From NCBI GenBank assembly GCA_002127285.1, contig NFUW01000001.1, positions 818,057 through 882,056 on the forward strand: DNA of 64,000 nt, written 5' to 3'. The notes below the pieces were generated by a model that was given only the letters and a program-made list of their open reading frames with translations, did no database searches and was not told the origin of the DNA. Positions 52,629-61,185 of the stretch are shown here, piece by piece. The DNA comes from Chitinophagaceae bacterium IBVUCB1. Lineage in GTDB: Bacteria; Bacteroidota; Bacteroidia; Chitinophagales; Chitinophagaceae. Positions within the stretch are counted from its first letter, which is position 1. The number at the start of each line of letters is the position of its first letter. Made by a program: the position numbers and the translations under genes.

Positions 52629-53045
52629 TTAAAACGGCAGGTCATCTACATTTTCCGGAGAGGGGTTGTAGAAATTGCCGGGGTTGGGTGCGGGTGCTGC
52701 ATTAGCAGGTGCATAGCCTGCGGGCGCGCCTGCGCTTTGTGCAGGTGCGCCAACACCTGCTGCTTCTATACGCCATGCATCCAGATTGGTGATGTAGTTT
52801 ACCTTGCCATCTTTCTCCCAACGGTTGCCTTTGATGTTGAAGCTCACTTTCACCGTGTCGCCTTCATTAAATCGGTCGAGTATATCGCATTTTTGCTGTA
52901 CCAACTGCATTTTAGCAAAGTTGGTATAGGTACTACCATTAATTTCTTCTGCCAGTTCCAGCACAAACTCACGTTTTCTGAACTTATCGCTTACTACCTG
53001 TGTCGGATTTTTTACCAGCAATTTGCCGGTTACTTCTAAACTCAT
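52629..53045 (-). CDS. DUF3127 OB-fold protein with an SSB-like acidic tail
   Basis: 138 residues. The N-terminal 92 form a beta-rich OB-like domain (LEVTGKLLVKNPTQVVSDKF, KREFVLELAEEING, VKVSFNIKGNRWEKDGKVN). A flexible Ala/Pro/Gly linker follows, and the protein ends ENVDDLPF. This architecture copies bacterial single-stranded DNA-binding protein, whose last residues (DDDIPF type) recruit partner enzymes. DUF3127 proteins are found across Bacteroidota without proven function. A role in DNA metabolism is likely. Confidence 0.85.
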   Translation of the reverse strand: MSLEVTGKLLVKNPTQVVSDKFRKREFVLELAEEINGSTYTNFAKMQLVQQKCDILDRFNEGDTVKVSFNIKGNRWEKDGKVNYITNLDAWRIEAAGVGAPAQSAGAPAGYAPANAAPAPNPGNFYNPSPENVDDLPF

Positions 53046-53111
53046 TACTACTTAATTTAAAACTTTTATAAAAAACTCTGTTGTTGCAAGATAGGCAAAG
53101 GCACTGAAATT

Positions 53112-53133
53112 AAAAAAGTGCCGTAAGGCACTT
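53112..53133 (-). terminator. Rho-independent terminator
   Basis: AAGTGCC and GGCACTT arms around GTAA, with a run of T on the minus strand (CACTTTTTTAAT). It lies about 26 bases after the stop of the 92-codon gene. Confidence 0.8.
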
Positions 53134-53158
53134 ATGTTTGTTTTGTTTCATATCTGCT

Positions 53159-53437
53159 TTAAAAACCTCTTCTGATAATCGCTTCAGCCAATTCGGGCTC
53201 TGCCAGCAGCAATGTTTTGCCCAATATATGATGATATAATATCTGCCACTTGCCGTTTATCCTGCTCATGAAAAAGGAACGCTCGCCCGGCATATTGCTT
53301 GTTACAAAAAACAGGATTTCTCCGTTTTTCAGCATCAGCTTTTCAAAGGCAAATTCGTAGCCTGCTACTTGCTCTGTAAAAATCTCCCCTCTCATGTTGC
53401 GATTAAAAACCTTGCTTTTACACGTCTTAAGCTCCAC
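53159..53437 (-). CDS. conserved-looking small protein, unknown
   Basis: 92 residues from a GTG at 53437; an ATG at 53395 (MRGEIFTEQVAGYEFAFEKL) is an alternative start. It looks like a compact alpha/beta protein with no signal and no membrane segment. No family recognised. It has its own terminator and is divergent from the response regulator gene. Confidence 0.6.
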   Translation of the reverse strand: MELKTCKSKVFNRNMRGEIFTEQVAGYEFAFEKLMLKNGEILFFVTSNMPGERSFFMSRINGKWQILYHHILGKTLLLAEPELAEAIIRRGF

Positions 53438-53502
53438 TATTACACTATATTATATATGCTGGTTTCCAACCATTACGCATGTTGCTTGTTATGCACCAAA
53501 CG

Positions 53503-53535
53503 TTTGGGTAAAGCTATATACCATGCCTATATTTA
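53503..53535 (+). promoter_or_regulatory. candidate promoter of the two-component genes
   Basis: TTTG (53503-53506), 21 bases, TATATTTA (53528-53535), one mismatch from TAnnTTTG. It would leave a leader of about 107 bases before the response regulator. Weak evidence. Confidence 0.35.
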
Positions 53536-53647
53536 CTTGTAGAATAAATTCTATCGTTGCAAATAGCGGGAAATGAGGAAATTCGCACGCTTTTTGTTTA
53601 GTGAATAGGTAGCCGTGTTTAATGGCCGAACAAACAAGACAACACCC

Positions 53648-54256
53648 ATGCAGCATAGAATACTCATTGCCGACGACCATAGTATGATACGAAAGGGTAT
53701 CAAGCTGTTGTTGCAAACACATCTTGGCATCAAAGACGTTGCCGAGGTATCGAGTGGTAATGGCGTGATGTGCGAATTGCAGAAGAAAGCATATACACAC
53801 CTGATACTCGACATTATACTACCCGACTGTACATCGCTTGAGATTGTACCCAACATACAACGCCTGTACCCCGATTTGAAAATCATGGTATTCTCTATGC
53901 TGAATGGCACGGTATATGGCGAGGCGTTGAAGCAATACAATATTTATTACTATCTGGAAAAAACTAGCAAGGAAGAAGACACAGTTTCTTTTCTTGATAA
54001 TTTCATCAATCATTACAACCCTGCCGAGATGGCCACTATAAAAGGCACATCTGCCAACCCTTTCATGCCACTGTCGGCAAGAGAGTTGGAAGTGCTGCAT
54101 TATATGCTGGGCGGGTACGGTACAAAAGATATTTCGACCATGCTGAACCTGCGCATGAATACAGTATCTACCCTCAAAAACAGGATATTTGAAAAAACAG
54201 AAACTGCCAACCTCAAAGAACTGATGCAACTGGCATCGCTCTACAACGTAAGCTAA
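53648..54256 (+). CDS. NarL/LuxR-type response regulator
   Basis: I start at 53648 (MQHRILIADDHSMIRKGI), where the receiver domain begins; the longer frame adds 11 unrelated residues. Acceptor Asp is in THLILDIILPD, the Thr/Ser and Lys positions follow in FSMLNGT and EKTSKEE. The C-terminal helix-turn-helix is LSARELEVLHYMLGGYGTKD, then TVSTLKNRIFEKT. It probably works with the histidine kinase gene that starts 18 bases downstream. Confidence 0.9.
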   Translation: MQHRILIADDHSMIRKGIKLLLQTHLGIKDVAEVSSGNGVMCELQKKAYTHLILDIILPDCTSLEIVPNIQRLYPDLKIMVFSMLNGTVYGEALKQYNIYYYLEKTSKEEDTVSFLDNFINHYNPAEMATIKGTSANPFMPLSARELEVLHYMLGGYGTKDISTMLNLRMNTVSTLKNRIFEKTETANLKELMQLASLYNVS

Positions 54257-54273
54257 CGAACTACTGCACAATT

Positions 54274-55143
54274 ATGCTCAACACTCCTTGGTATCAAAAC
54301 GGATGGTTTATACTGGCTATCATATTGCTGGCGGTTGGCTACGTAAGCCTCGTACTCTTTTTGCGTGCCAAACGCTTCATCATCAGGCAGAATGTGTTGC
54401 GCGCTTTGGTTGAAAGAAAGACCAAAGAGATACGCCGCAAAAATGAAGAGCTGGAGAAAAACGACCTGATAAAAACACGCCTCATATCCATCATCAGCCA
54501 CGATATTATTACCCCACTCAAATTTCTGCACCTTGCAGGGCGCAACTTAGTAGAGAGTAACGAGCAGATGACCGAAGAACTGAAGATGGAAACCCTGGAA
54601 GAAATCGTACATACATCGCGAGAGTTGGAGATGCTATCTACCAACATACTGAACTGGATAAAGTACCAAAACGAAAACAGGCAACTGCTACGCGAGGATG
54701 TGAACCTGCACGATATGGTACGCCAGATTTTCAGCATACTGAATGGTATGGCAAAGCAGAAAAATATTTTTCTTACCAATGAAGTACCTGCGGACTTTGC
54801 CCTGCATCAATATGCAGAACCGCTGCGCATTATATTATACAATCTGGTAGTGAACGCGCTGAACTTTATGGAGAAAGGGCACATCACCATCATTGCAAAA
54901 ACGCTGCGAAACGGTGTGCTGATAGAGGTGAAAGACGAGGGCTTTGGCATGACCAAAGAACAGATAAACAATATACTTGCCGACCAGTTTATCGTATCAT
55001 CTGCCAACGTAGATGGTAAAAAAGGTAACGGGCTGGGCTATCTCATCATCAAAGACCTGCTGAAAGTGGTAGAGGGCCATTTCACCATCAAGAGCACCAA
55101 AAACATAGGCACTACCATCAAGCTGTTTTTCCCGAAGCAATAA
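54274..55143 (+). CDS. sensor histidine kinase lacking a periplasmic sensor
   Basis: 289 residues. One membrane helix at about 9-30 (GWFILAIILLAVGYVSLVLF), a coiled linker, the phospho-acceptor His in SIISHDIITPLKFLHLAG, and ATPase boxes (LVVNALNFMEKG, VKDEGFGMTKE, GKKGNGLGYLIIKDLL). The opening NTPWYQNGWF looks like the linker that follows the Y_Y_Y domain in large propeller-type sensors, so this kinase seems to be a shortened relative without the propeller and Y_Y_Y part. Confidence 0.87.
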   Translation: MLNTPWYQNGWFILAIILLAVGYVSLVLFLRAKRFIIRQNVLRALVERKTKEIRRKNEELEKNDLIKTRLISIISHDIITPLKFLHLAGRNLVESNEQMTEELKMETLEEIVHTSRELEMLSTNILNWIKYQNENRQLLREDVNLHDMVRQIFSILNGMAKQKNIFLTNEVPADFALHQYAEPLRIILYNLVVNALNFMEKGHITIIAKTLRNGVLIEVKDEGFGMTKEQINNILADQFIVSSANVDGKKGNGLGYLIIKDLLKVVEGHFTIKSTKNIGTTIKLFFPKQ

Positions 55144-55186
55144 AAAAACAACCATCCGTCATTTCGAATGTAGCGTGTTTTTTGTG

Positions 55187-55254
55187 CCGTCAGGAATTAC
55201 TTCCTGACGGTTCGTGATGGGTGTGTTGTTACCGTCAGGATGAACTCCTGACAG
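55187..55254. repeat. pair of similar hairpins (CCGTCAGGA type)
   Basis: First hairpin 55187-55210: CCGTCAGGAA-TTAC-TTCCTGACGG with perfect 10-base arms. Second 55232-55254: CCGTCAGGA-TGAAC-TCCTGACAG with one mismatch. They share the same arm sequence and are 21 bases apart, which resembles a REP-type element pair. They lie after the kinase gene and may also stop transcription. The gap has no gene. Confidence 0.65.
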
Positions 55255-55339
55255 CACTAGAAACTCTGGAATAACCTTATAATACCGTAAATTGTATTTG
55301 CTAATTGTAGAGCATCTGCAAGGATGGATAATTTATAAA

Positions 55340-55855
55340 ATGAAAAAATCATTTATCTCCTTTATTGTAATAATATTTCTGTTTACAGAAATATCTCATA
55401 GTCAAAACAGTAAAAGTATTTGTTTCGATATTGAATTACATATTCTTGGTCATAAGAACAAAAAAACTGATAGAGCAATCTTGAATAACTTCGGCTCTCG
55501 AGACTTAGTGCTTTTTCAGATAACTAATTGCAGTGATTCTTCAATTAATATTATCTCGCCATTTACTGGTTATAAACATTTCGATAGTGATGATATTTAT
55601 TTTGTAGTGTCAAAGATTATTGATGGCGATACAATAGAAGTCTTGACACAACAAACTGATATACAAAGGCTATACAGTAATCAAATCACACTCAAGCCAA
55701 AGGAAAGCTTCAATGCCTCTTTTCAACTGTTTAATGCATATCGTATTTTGGAAAAAGGTACTTATCTGTACAAAGCTTATTACAGGTATATTTCTTCGAA
55801 ATGCGAATTACTTCCTGTTTTTTCTTCTAACTATATAATGGTTACATTTAAATAG
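55340..55855 (+). CDS. secreted hypothetical protein
   Basis: I use the ATG at 55340 (MKKSFISFIVIIFLFTEISH), a clear signal peptide ending near SHSQ, over the longer frame from 55292. About 150 mature residues, predicted beta-rich, with no known domain; the outline (DLVLFQITNCSDSSINIISP) might be an immunoglobulin-like fold. It is AT-rich compared with neighbours and follows a hairpin repeat pair, which hints at acquired DNA. Confidence 0.6.
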   Translation: MKKSFISFIVIIFLFTEISHSQNSKSICFDIELHILGHKNKKTDRAILNNFGSRDLVLFQITNCSDSSINIISPFTGYKHFDSDDIYFVVSKIIDGDTIEVLTQQTDIQRLYSNQITLKPKESFNASFQLFNAYRILEKGTYLYKAYYRYISSKCELLPVFSSNYIMVTFK

Positions 55856-55901
55856 GTATGCGTCTATTTCAGCTTTCTTCACCAAGAAAGCAAAGCACAA
55901 T

Positions 55902-55926
55902 AAAAAAGCCCTGCATAAGCAGGGCT
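55902..55926 (-). terminator. Rho-independent terminator of tRNA-His
   Basis: AGCCCTGC-TTAT-GCAGGGCT on the minus strand followed by TTTTTA. It begins 10 bases after the tRNA. Confidence 0.9.
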
Positions 55927-55936
55927 GTAAAAGATG

Positions 55937-56011
<75 letters not shown>

Positions 56012-56135
56012 GTACCGTCTTTGGGACGGCAAAACTAATGCTTTTTTGAGAAAAATCCGCCATTTTTTACCCTAAATCATATTAGCAAACACGCTTTTGC
56101 GTTGATATTTAACAAAATATGCGTGGGGCAACTAT

Positions 56136-56143
56136 TATATTTG
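56136..56143 (+). promoter_or_regulatory. candidate -7 box of the beta-barrel gene
   Basis: TATATTTG on the plus strand matches TAnnTTTG fully, 17 bases before the ATG at 56161. The -33 element is unclear. Confidence 0.45.
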
Positions 56144-56160
56144 CGCACTAATTTCTGTTT

Positions 56161-56853
56161 ATGACAAAACGCTTCGCCCTGCTGGCGCTGATGCTGATGC
56201 CAACTATGCTGTGGGCGCAAGACCTTGAAAAAGGCGATGAAAAAAAGAACACCGTTCAGAAACCCGCCCGCGATTTCTTTATGCTCCAACTCAACTACGA
56301 GGGTTGGATGAAACCCGATAGTATCAAAACCAAGGGCATAGGCAGGGGTGCTAACGTGTATCTGTGTTACGATTTCCCTATCAAAACATCAAACTTCAGC
56401 TTTGCGGCAGGTATCGGTATCGGTACGTCTAATATATACTTGGATAATCAACAAGTGATGAATACCGACAGAGATTCTACCCGTGTGCGTTTTGTACCCG
56501 AAAGCATCAACTACAAACGCTACAAAGTAGCACTCACGTATCTGGAAGCACCTTTTGAACTGCGTTTCTTTGGCAATAAATACAACCGCAACAAGGGCTT
56601 TAAAGCCGCTATAGGTATGCGTGTAGGTACGCTGGTGGGTGCCAAGCTGAAAGGACGCGAGGATGGCACCAAAGTAAACTACAAGAGCAACAGTCGCCAG
56701 TTTTTAGAAACATGGCGTTTTGCAAGCACGGTACGCTTAGGTTATGGCAATGTATCGCTGGTTGGTACATACAACCTTACCAATCTGTACAAAGACGGGC
56801 AAGGTCCTGAAATAACACCCTACTCTTTGGGTATTTGCATTACAGGTTTATAA
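56161..56853 (+). CDS. outer-membrane beta-barrel protein (PorT-like)
   Basis: 230 residues with a signal peptide (MTKRFALLALMLMPTMLWAQ). The mature part alternates polar and hydrophobic residues typical of transmembrane strands (FSFAAGIGIGTSNIYL, GFKAAIGMRVGTLVGAKLKG, STVRLGYGNVSLVGTYNL) and ends in a hydrophobic strand with LGICITGL. This agrees with the eight-stranded Bacteroidota outer-membrane barrel (PorT/OMP_b-brl) group. Function unknown. Confidence 0.83.
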   Translation: MTKRFALLALMLMPTMLWAQDLEKGDEKKNTVQKPARDFFMLQLNYEGWMKPDSIKTKGIGRGANVYLCYDFPIKTSNFSFAAGIGIGTSNIYLDNQQVMNTDRDSTRVRFVPESINYKRYKVALTYLEAPFELRFFGNKYNRNKGFKAAIGMRVGTLVGAKLKGREDGTKVNYKSNSRQFLETWRFASTVRLGYGNVSLVGTYNLTNLYKDGQGPEITPYSLGICITGL

Positions 56854-56870
56854 AAACAATCTTACACATA

Positions 56871-56910
56871 AATAACAAATCCCGCTACCGAAGTAGCGGG
56901 ATTTTGTTAT
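56871..56910. terminator. bidirectional terminator between the barrel gene and rnz
   Basis: ATCCCGCTAC-CGAA-GTAGCGGGAT with A-rich left and T-rich right flanks that are themselves nearly complementary (AATAACAAA and TTTGTTATT). It sits between convergent genes and can stop both transcripts. Confidence 0.88.
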
Positions 56911-56926
56911 TAGTATTATCACTCAC

Positions 56927-57829
56927 TTACACATCATACGTCATGCCCTCTACGCTGGCTTGCACATTGGCAAATATATCTTTGGCTTCTTCGGCAAAGG
57001 GTTCTATATCCCTGTATTTAGACGAGTAGTGCCCCAGCAGCAGTTGTTTCGCCCCCGCCATATTGGCAAGCTGCGCAGCCTGCTTTGCCGTGCTATGGTA
57101 GCGTAGTGCCGCTTTATCCGCATCGCGCTCCATATAGGTACATTCATGGTACACTGTATCTGCGCCCTGTATATGTTTCACAAAGCTGTCTGTAAACAAC
57201 GTGTCTGCGCAATAAGCATATACTTTGGGTGGCAGTGGCTCAGTGGTTACCCATTCATTTTTTATAATCGTGCCGTCTTGTTTTTCGTAGTCTTCGCCCT
57301 GCTTTAGTTTATCGTAGTAGTAGCGTGGCACTTCATGCTCCCTGCATTTTTCGGGTACTACTTTGCGCCCGCGTGTTTTGCTCGTTATCAAAAAACCGTG
57401 GCACTGTATCCTATGCTCTACAGGAAAACATTTGACCGTGTAATATTCATTATCTACCAACACCGCATCGCCCTCTGGCAGTACATGGTAATGAAACTCG
57501 TAGGTAAGTACAGTTTCTGCAACACCCTGTATCTGGTCTATAATAGGCAGCAGCTCTTTAGGCCCATATACATGCAGCGGGTTGGCACGCCCCAGCAAGC
57601 TCATGCTATTGATAAGCCCCGGCAGTCCAAAATAATGGTCGCCATGCATATGGCTGATGAAGATATGATTCAGGTTGCGCCACTTTACACCAAAGCGTTG
57701 CATTTGTATTTGTGTACTCTCGCCGCAGTCTATCAGCAATACCTCTCCCCATATATGCACGGCTTGTGCTGTAGGGTGCCTGCCGAATGCAGGTAGTGCA
57801 GAGTTGTTGCCAAGAATAGTTACTCTCAT
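56927..57829 (-). CDS. rnz: ribonuclease Z (tRNA 3' endonuclease)
   Basis: 300 residues. Metal-binding motif HMHGDHYFGLPGLI (HxHxDH), the AxDT-like motif in YCADTLFTDSFV, and HSTAKQAAQLA, then LLLGHYSSKYRD with the last His. It removes 3' trailers from pre-tRNA. This suits the tRNA-His above, which lacks a fully encoded CCA. It follows a STAS gene by 42 bases. Confidence 0.93.
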   Translation of the reverse strand: MRVTILGNNSALPAFGRHPTAQAVHIWGEVLLIDCGESTQIQMQRFGVKWRNLNHIFISHMHGDHYFGLPGLINSMSLLGRANPLHVYGPKELLPIIDQIQGVAETVLTYEFHYHVLPEGDAVLVDNEYYTVKCFPVEHRIQCHGFLITSKTRGRKVVPEKCREHEVPRYYYDKLKQGEDYEKQDGTIIKNEWVTTEPLPPKVYAYCADTLFTDSFVKHIQGADTVYHECTYMERDADKAALRYHSTAKQAAQLANMAGAKQLLLGHYSSKYRDIEPFAEEAKDIFANVQASVEGMTYDV

Positions 57830-57871
57830 TTCAAATATTTAGTAAAAGTAGGGGTAATCTGCGTGTAATGC

Positions 57872-58252
57872 CTATTCTTCGCTTTCGCCAAACAAGTCGC
57901 GCTCCAGTATCTCCATGCTCACAATATCTATCGCCTCTATCATTTTGGGGGCTATGTTCAGTACCGTATCCAGTTCGCGTTCCTGCAATGCTTTCATTAC
58001 ACCATCCTGCACACCCGTAAACACCAGCGATTGCGAATTGTTATAGCAATTTTCGTGCATTTGCACCAAATCGTCAAATGCCGTATTGTCGCTCGTTGCA
58101 ATGTGCTGCAAGTCAATAATATAGTTGGTACTGCCGCTTTGTGCCAGTTCCTCGCATTTTTGGCTGAGGGCTGCTGTCATATTAGCATCTATATGTGCAT
58201 CAGCAGGCGTTATAATGCTATATGTAGGTTTGGTATCAATTTTGAATTCCAT
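57872..58252 (-). CDS. STAS-domain protein
   Basis: 126 residues with the sulfate transporter/anti-sigma-antagonist fold (DAHIDANMTAALSQKCEELA, NYIIDLQHIATSDNTAFDDL). The phosphorylatable Ser of SpoIIAA-type antagonists would lie at ATSDNTAF, where a Ser and a Thr are present. It may be a signalling scaffold. It is probably co-transcribed with rnz. Confidence 0.78.
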   Translation of the reverse strand: MEFKIDTKPTYSIITPADAHIDANMTAALSQKCEELAQSGSTNYIIDLQHIATSDNTAFDDLVQMHENCYNNSQSLVFTGVQDGVMKALQERELDTVLNIAPKMIEAIDIVSMEILERDLFGESEE

Positions 58253-58450
58253 TTTTACAACAAGTAGTTATACGGTTATCTTGTAAAGCTGTTAATAAGC
58301 CATAAAAATAACAATCGCGCTATAATTTCTTTCGTATATTTAATATAGACGAGGGGCTTGTAGCAAAGTAACAGGCAATACGTATATAGCAAAACCCGAT
58401 ACTGCAACTACTACCTTTATCTTTAAATTTACTAAAACAAAGGACGATTC

Positions 58451-60991
58451 ATGGATTCTAATTTCTCACCAAAAGTCAAGGAAATCATATCCTACAGCCG
58501 CGAGGAAGCCCTGCGCTTAGGCAATGATTTCATAGGCACCGAGCACCTGTTGCTGGGCCTTATAAGGGATGGTGAAGGGTTGGCTGTACGCGTGCTGCAA
58601 ACCATGCAGGTAGATCTGTTTGATTTGCGCAAAGAACTGGAAAGTGCTATAAAGGACAAAAGCAACAAACCCCTCTCAAACGTCAACAGCCTGCCGCTAA
58701 CCAAGCAAGCCGAAAAAGTAATACGCATCACCGTGCTGGAAGCCAAAGCGCTGAAGAGTGCTACGGTAGAAACGGAGCACCTGATGTTATCTATCCTCAA
58801 AAACAAAGAAAACGTTGCTACGCAGATACTCCATCAGTATCAGGTTGACTACGACCGCTTTAAAGATGAACTAAGCATACTGCAAGGCGATGCCCCGCGG
58901 GGCGATTACAGCGACCCCGGCGATGACTTTGACGAAGACGATGAACGCAAACAGTTTCAGCAACGCAAACCTGCTGCGGGCAATTCAAAATCGAAAACAC
59001 CCGTACTCGACAACTTCGGGCGCGATATTACTAAACTGGCAGAACTGGGCAATCTGGACCCCATTGTGGGCAGGGAAGAAGAGATAGAGCGCGTATCGCA
59101 AATCCTGTCTCGCCGCAAAAAGAACAACCCCATACTGATAGGCGAACCCGGCGTGGGTAAGACCGCCATCGTAGAGGGCCTTGCACTACGTATTGTGCAA
59201 CGCAAAGTATCGCGCGTGTTGTTCGATAAACGGGTTATCAGCCTCGACCTCGCTGCATTGGTAGCGGGTACAAAATACCGTGGCCAGTTTGAAGAAAGGA
59301 TGAAAGCCATCATGAACGAACTGGAGAAAAACCGCGATGTGATTTTGTTTATAGACGAGATACACACCATTGTAGGTGCAGGCGGTGCTTCGGGTTCGCT
59401 CGATGCGTCCAACATCTTCAAGCCTGCGCTTGCCCGTGGCGACCTGCAATGCATTGGCGCATCTACGCTTGACGAATACCGTATGTACATTGAGAAAGAT
59501 GGCGCGCTCGACCGCCGCTTTCAGAAAGTACTGATAGAACCACCAAGTGTGGATGAAACCATTACGATACTGAATAACATACGCAACAAGTACGAAGACT
59601 TTCACAACGTAACCTACGATCAGGATGCGATAGAAGCCTGCGTAAAGCTAAGCGACCGCTATATGACCGACCGCCTGCTGCCCGACAAGGCAATAGACGT
59701 GATGGATGAAGTAGGCGCGCGTGTGCACCTCAAAAACATCAATGTACCGGAAAATATTCTGGAGCTTGAGAAGAAGATTGAGGACATCAAACAAGAAAAA
59801 AATAAAGTAGTAAAGAGCCAACGCTTTGAAGAAGCCGCCGCCCTACGCGATAAAGAAAAACGCTTGGGCGAGGAACTGGAAAAAGCCAAAGCCGAATGGG
59901 AAGAAGAAGCCAAACATAAACGTTTCCCCATACACGAGGAGCATATTGCCGAAGTTATCAGCATGATGACTGGCATACCCGTGATGCGCATGGTAGAAGC
60001 CGAAAGCGCCAAGCTGCGCCGCATGGGCGACGACCTGCAAGGCGCGGTAGTAGGGCAAAACGAAGCCATAAGCAAAGTGGTGAAATCCATACAGCGAAAC
60101 CGCGTAGGGTTGAAAGACCCGCGCAAACCAATCGGCTCGTTTATATTCCTGGGCCCTACGGGTGTAGGTAAAACCGAATTGGCGCGCGCGCTGGCACGTT
60201 ATATGTTTGATAGCGATGATGCACTGATACGTGTGGATATGAGCGAGTACATGGAAAAATTCTCGCTGAGCCGCCTGATAGGTGCACCTCCGGGATATGT
60301 GGGTTATGAAGAAGGCGGGCAGCTTACCGAAAAAGTACGCCGCAAGCCGTATAGCGTGGTGCTGCTGGATGAGATTGAAAAAGCACACCCCGATATATTC
60401 AATATACTGCTGCAAGTGCTGGACGATGGGCAACTGACAGACGGGCTGGGGCGTAAAGTAGATTTCAAAAACACGCTCATCATCATGACATCTAACATTG
60501 GTGTACGCCAATTGAAAGATTTTGGTGCAGGAGTTGGTTTTGCAACGGCTACTAAGGTGGAAAATGCCGATGAACTGGGCAAAGGTGTGATAGAGAAAGC
60601 ATTGAAGCGTACCTTCTCGCCCGAGTTTCTGAACCGTATTGATGATGTGATTATCTTCAACTCGCTCGACGAAACACATATTGCGCAGATAATAGACATC
60701 ATCATGAAAGATGTGCTGAAACGCCTCAACACACTGGGCTTCACACTCGAGATGACGGCGGCAGCTAAAAAGTATATTGCGGAAAAGGGCTACGACCAGC
60801 AGTTTGGCGCACGCCCGCTGCACCGCGCTATACAAAAGTATCTGGAAGACCCGCTGGCAGAAGAAATACTGAACCACCGCATACAAGAAGGCGATACGGT
60901 AAAAGCAGACTATAGCGAAGAAGAAAAGAAAATCATCTTCAGCATAGACAAGGCAAAGCCAAAGAAAGAAGAAACGAAGAAGACAGAGTAG
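58451..60991 (+). CDS. clpC: ClpC-type AAA+ unfoldase
   Basis: 846 residues. N-terminal repeat domain ([20 protein letters not shown], then [15 protein letters not shown]), first AAA domain with Walker [16 protein letters not shown] and Walker [16 protein letters not shown], a UVR-like middle part ([20 protein letters not shown]), and second AAA domain with [17 protein letters not shown] and [13 protein letters not shown]. The pore loop KYRGQFEER and the GYVGYEEGG loop are present. With ClpP it degrades misfolded proteins. The 198-base gap before it shows no gene and no clear promoter match. Confidence 0.96.
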   Translation: MDSNFSPKVKEIISYSREEALRLGNDFIGTEHLLLGLIRDGEGLAVRVLQTMQVDLFDLRKELESAIKDKSNKPLSNVNSLPLTKQAEKVIRITVLEAKALKSATVETEHLMLSILKNKENVATQILHQYQVDYDRFKDELSILQGDAPRGDYSDPGDDFDEDDERKQFQQRKPAAGNSKSKTPVLDNFGRDITKLAELGNLDPIVGREEEIERVSQILSRRKKNNPILIGEPGVGKTAIVEGLALRIVQRKVSRVLFDKRVISLDLAALVAGTKYRGQFEERMKAIMNELEKNRDVILFIDEIHTIVGAGGASGSLDASNIFKPALARGDLQCIGASTLDEYRMYIEKDGALDRRFQKVLIEPPSVDETITILNNIRNKYEDFHNVTYDQDAIEACVKLSDRYMTDRLLPDKAIDVMDEVGARVHLKNINVPENILELEKKIEDIKQEKNKVVKSQRFEEAAALRDKEKRLGEELEKAKAEWEEEAKHKRFPIHEEHIAEVISMMTGIPVMRMVEAESAKLRRMGDDLQGAVVGQNEAISKVVKSIQRNRVGLKDPRKPIGSFIFLGPTGVGKTELARALARYMFDSDDALIRVDMSEYMEKFSLSRLIGAPPGYVGYEEGGQLTEKVRRKPYSVVLLDEIEKAHPDIFNILLQVLDDGQLTDGLGRKVDFKNTLIIMTSNIGVRQLKDFGAGVGFATATKVENADELGKGVIEKALKRTFSPEFLNRIDDVIIFNSLDETHIAQIIDIIMKDVLKRLNTLGFTLEMTAAAKKYIAEKGYDQQFGARPLHRAIQKYLEDPLAEEILNHRIQEGDTVKADYSEEEKKIIFSIDKAKPKKEETKKTE

Positions 60992-61009
60992 TGGTTGATT
61001 GGGCTTGAT

Positions 61010-61042
61010 AAAAAAGCGGGTGGACATTCCACCCGCTTTTTT
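61010..61042. terminator. terminator after clpC, usable in both directions
   Basis: AAAAAAGCGGGTGGA-CAT-TCCACCCGCTTTTTT, 15-base perfect arms, then GTTTT. It stands 19 bases after the clpC stop codon. The 143 bases between it and gpmI show nothing more. Confidence 0.92.
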
Positions 61043-61185
61043 GTTTTAATATGCCCCTTTAAGAGAGGTGATTATCTTTCTGTTCAGAGAACCTATTTCT
61101 AATTCAGAATGTCATTTAGAATTGCCTAACAACAGCATAGCTGCGTGGCAAATATTTGGCTCCATTCAATAAAACAACAACGTTT

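Noticed and set aside
59843-61027. A 394-codon open frame on the minus strand across clpC
   Set aside because: It lies fully opposite a clear clpC gene, its translation is rich in Cys, Phe and His as expected for an antisense shadow, and no domain is seen.
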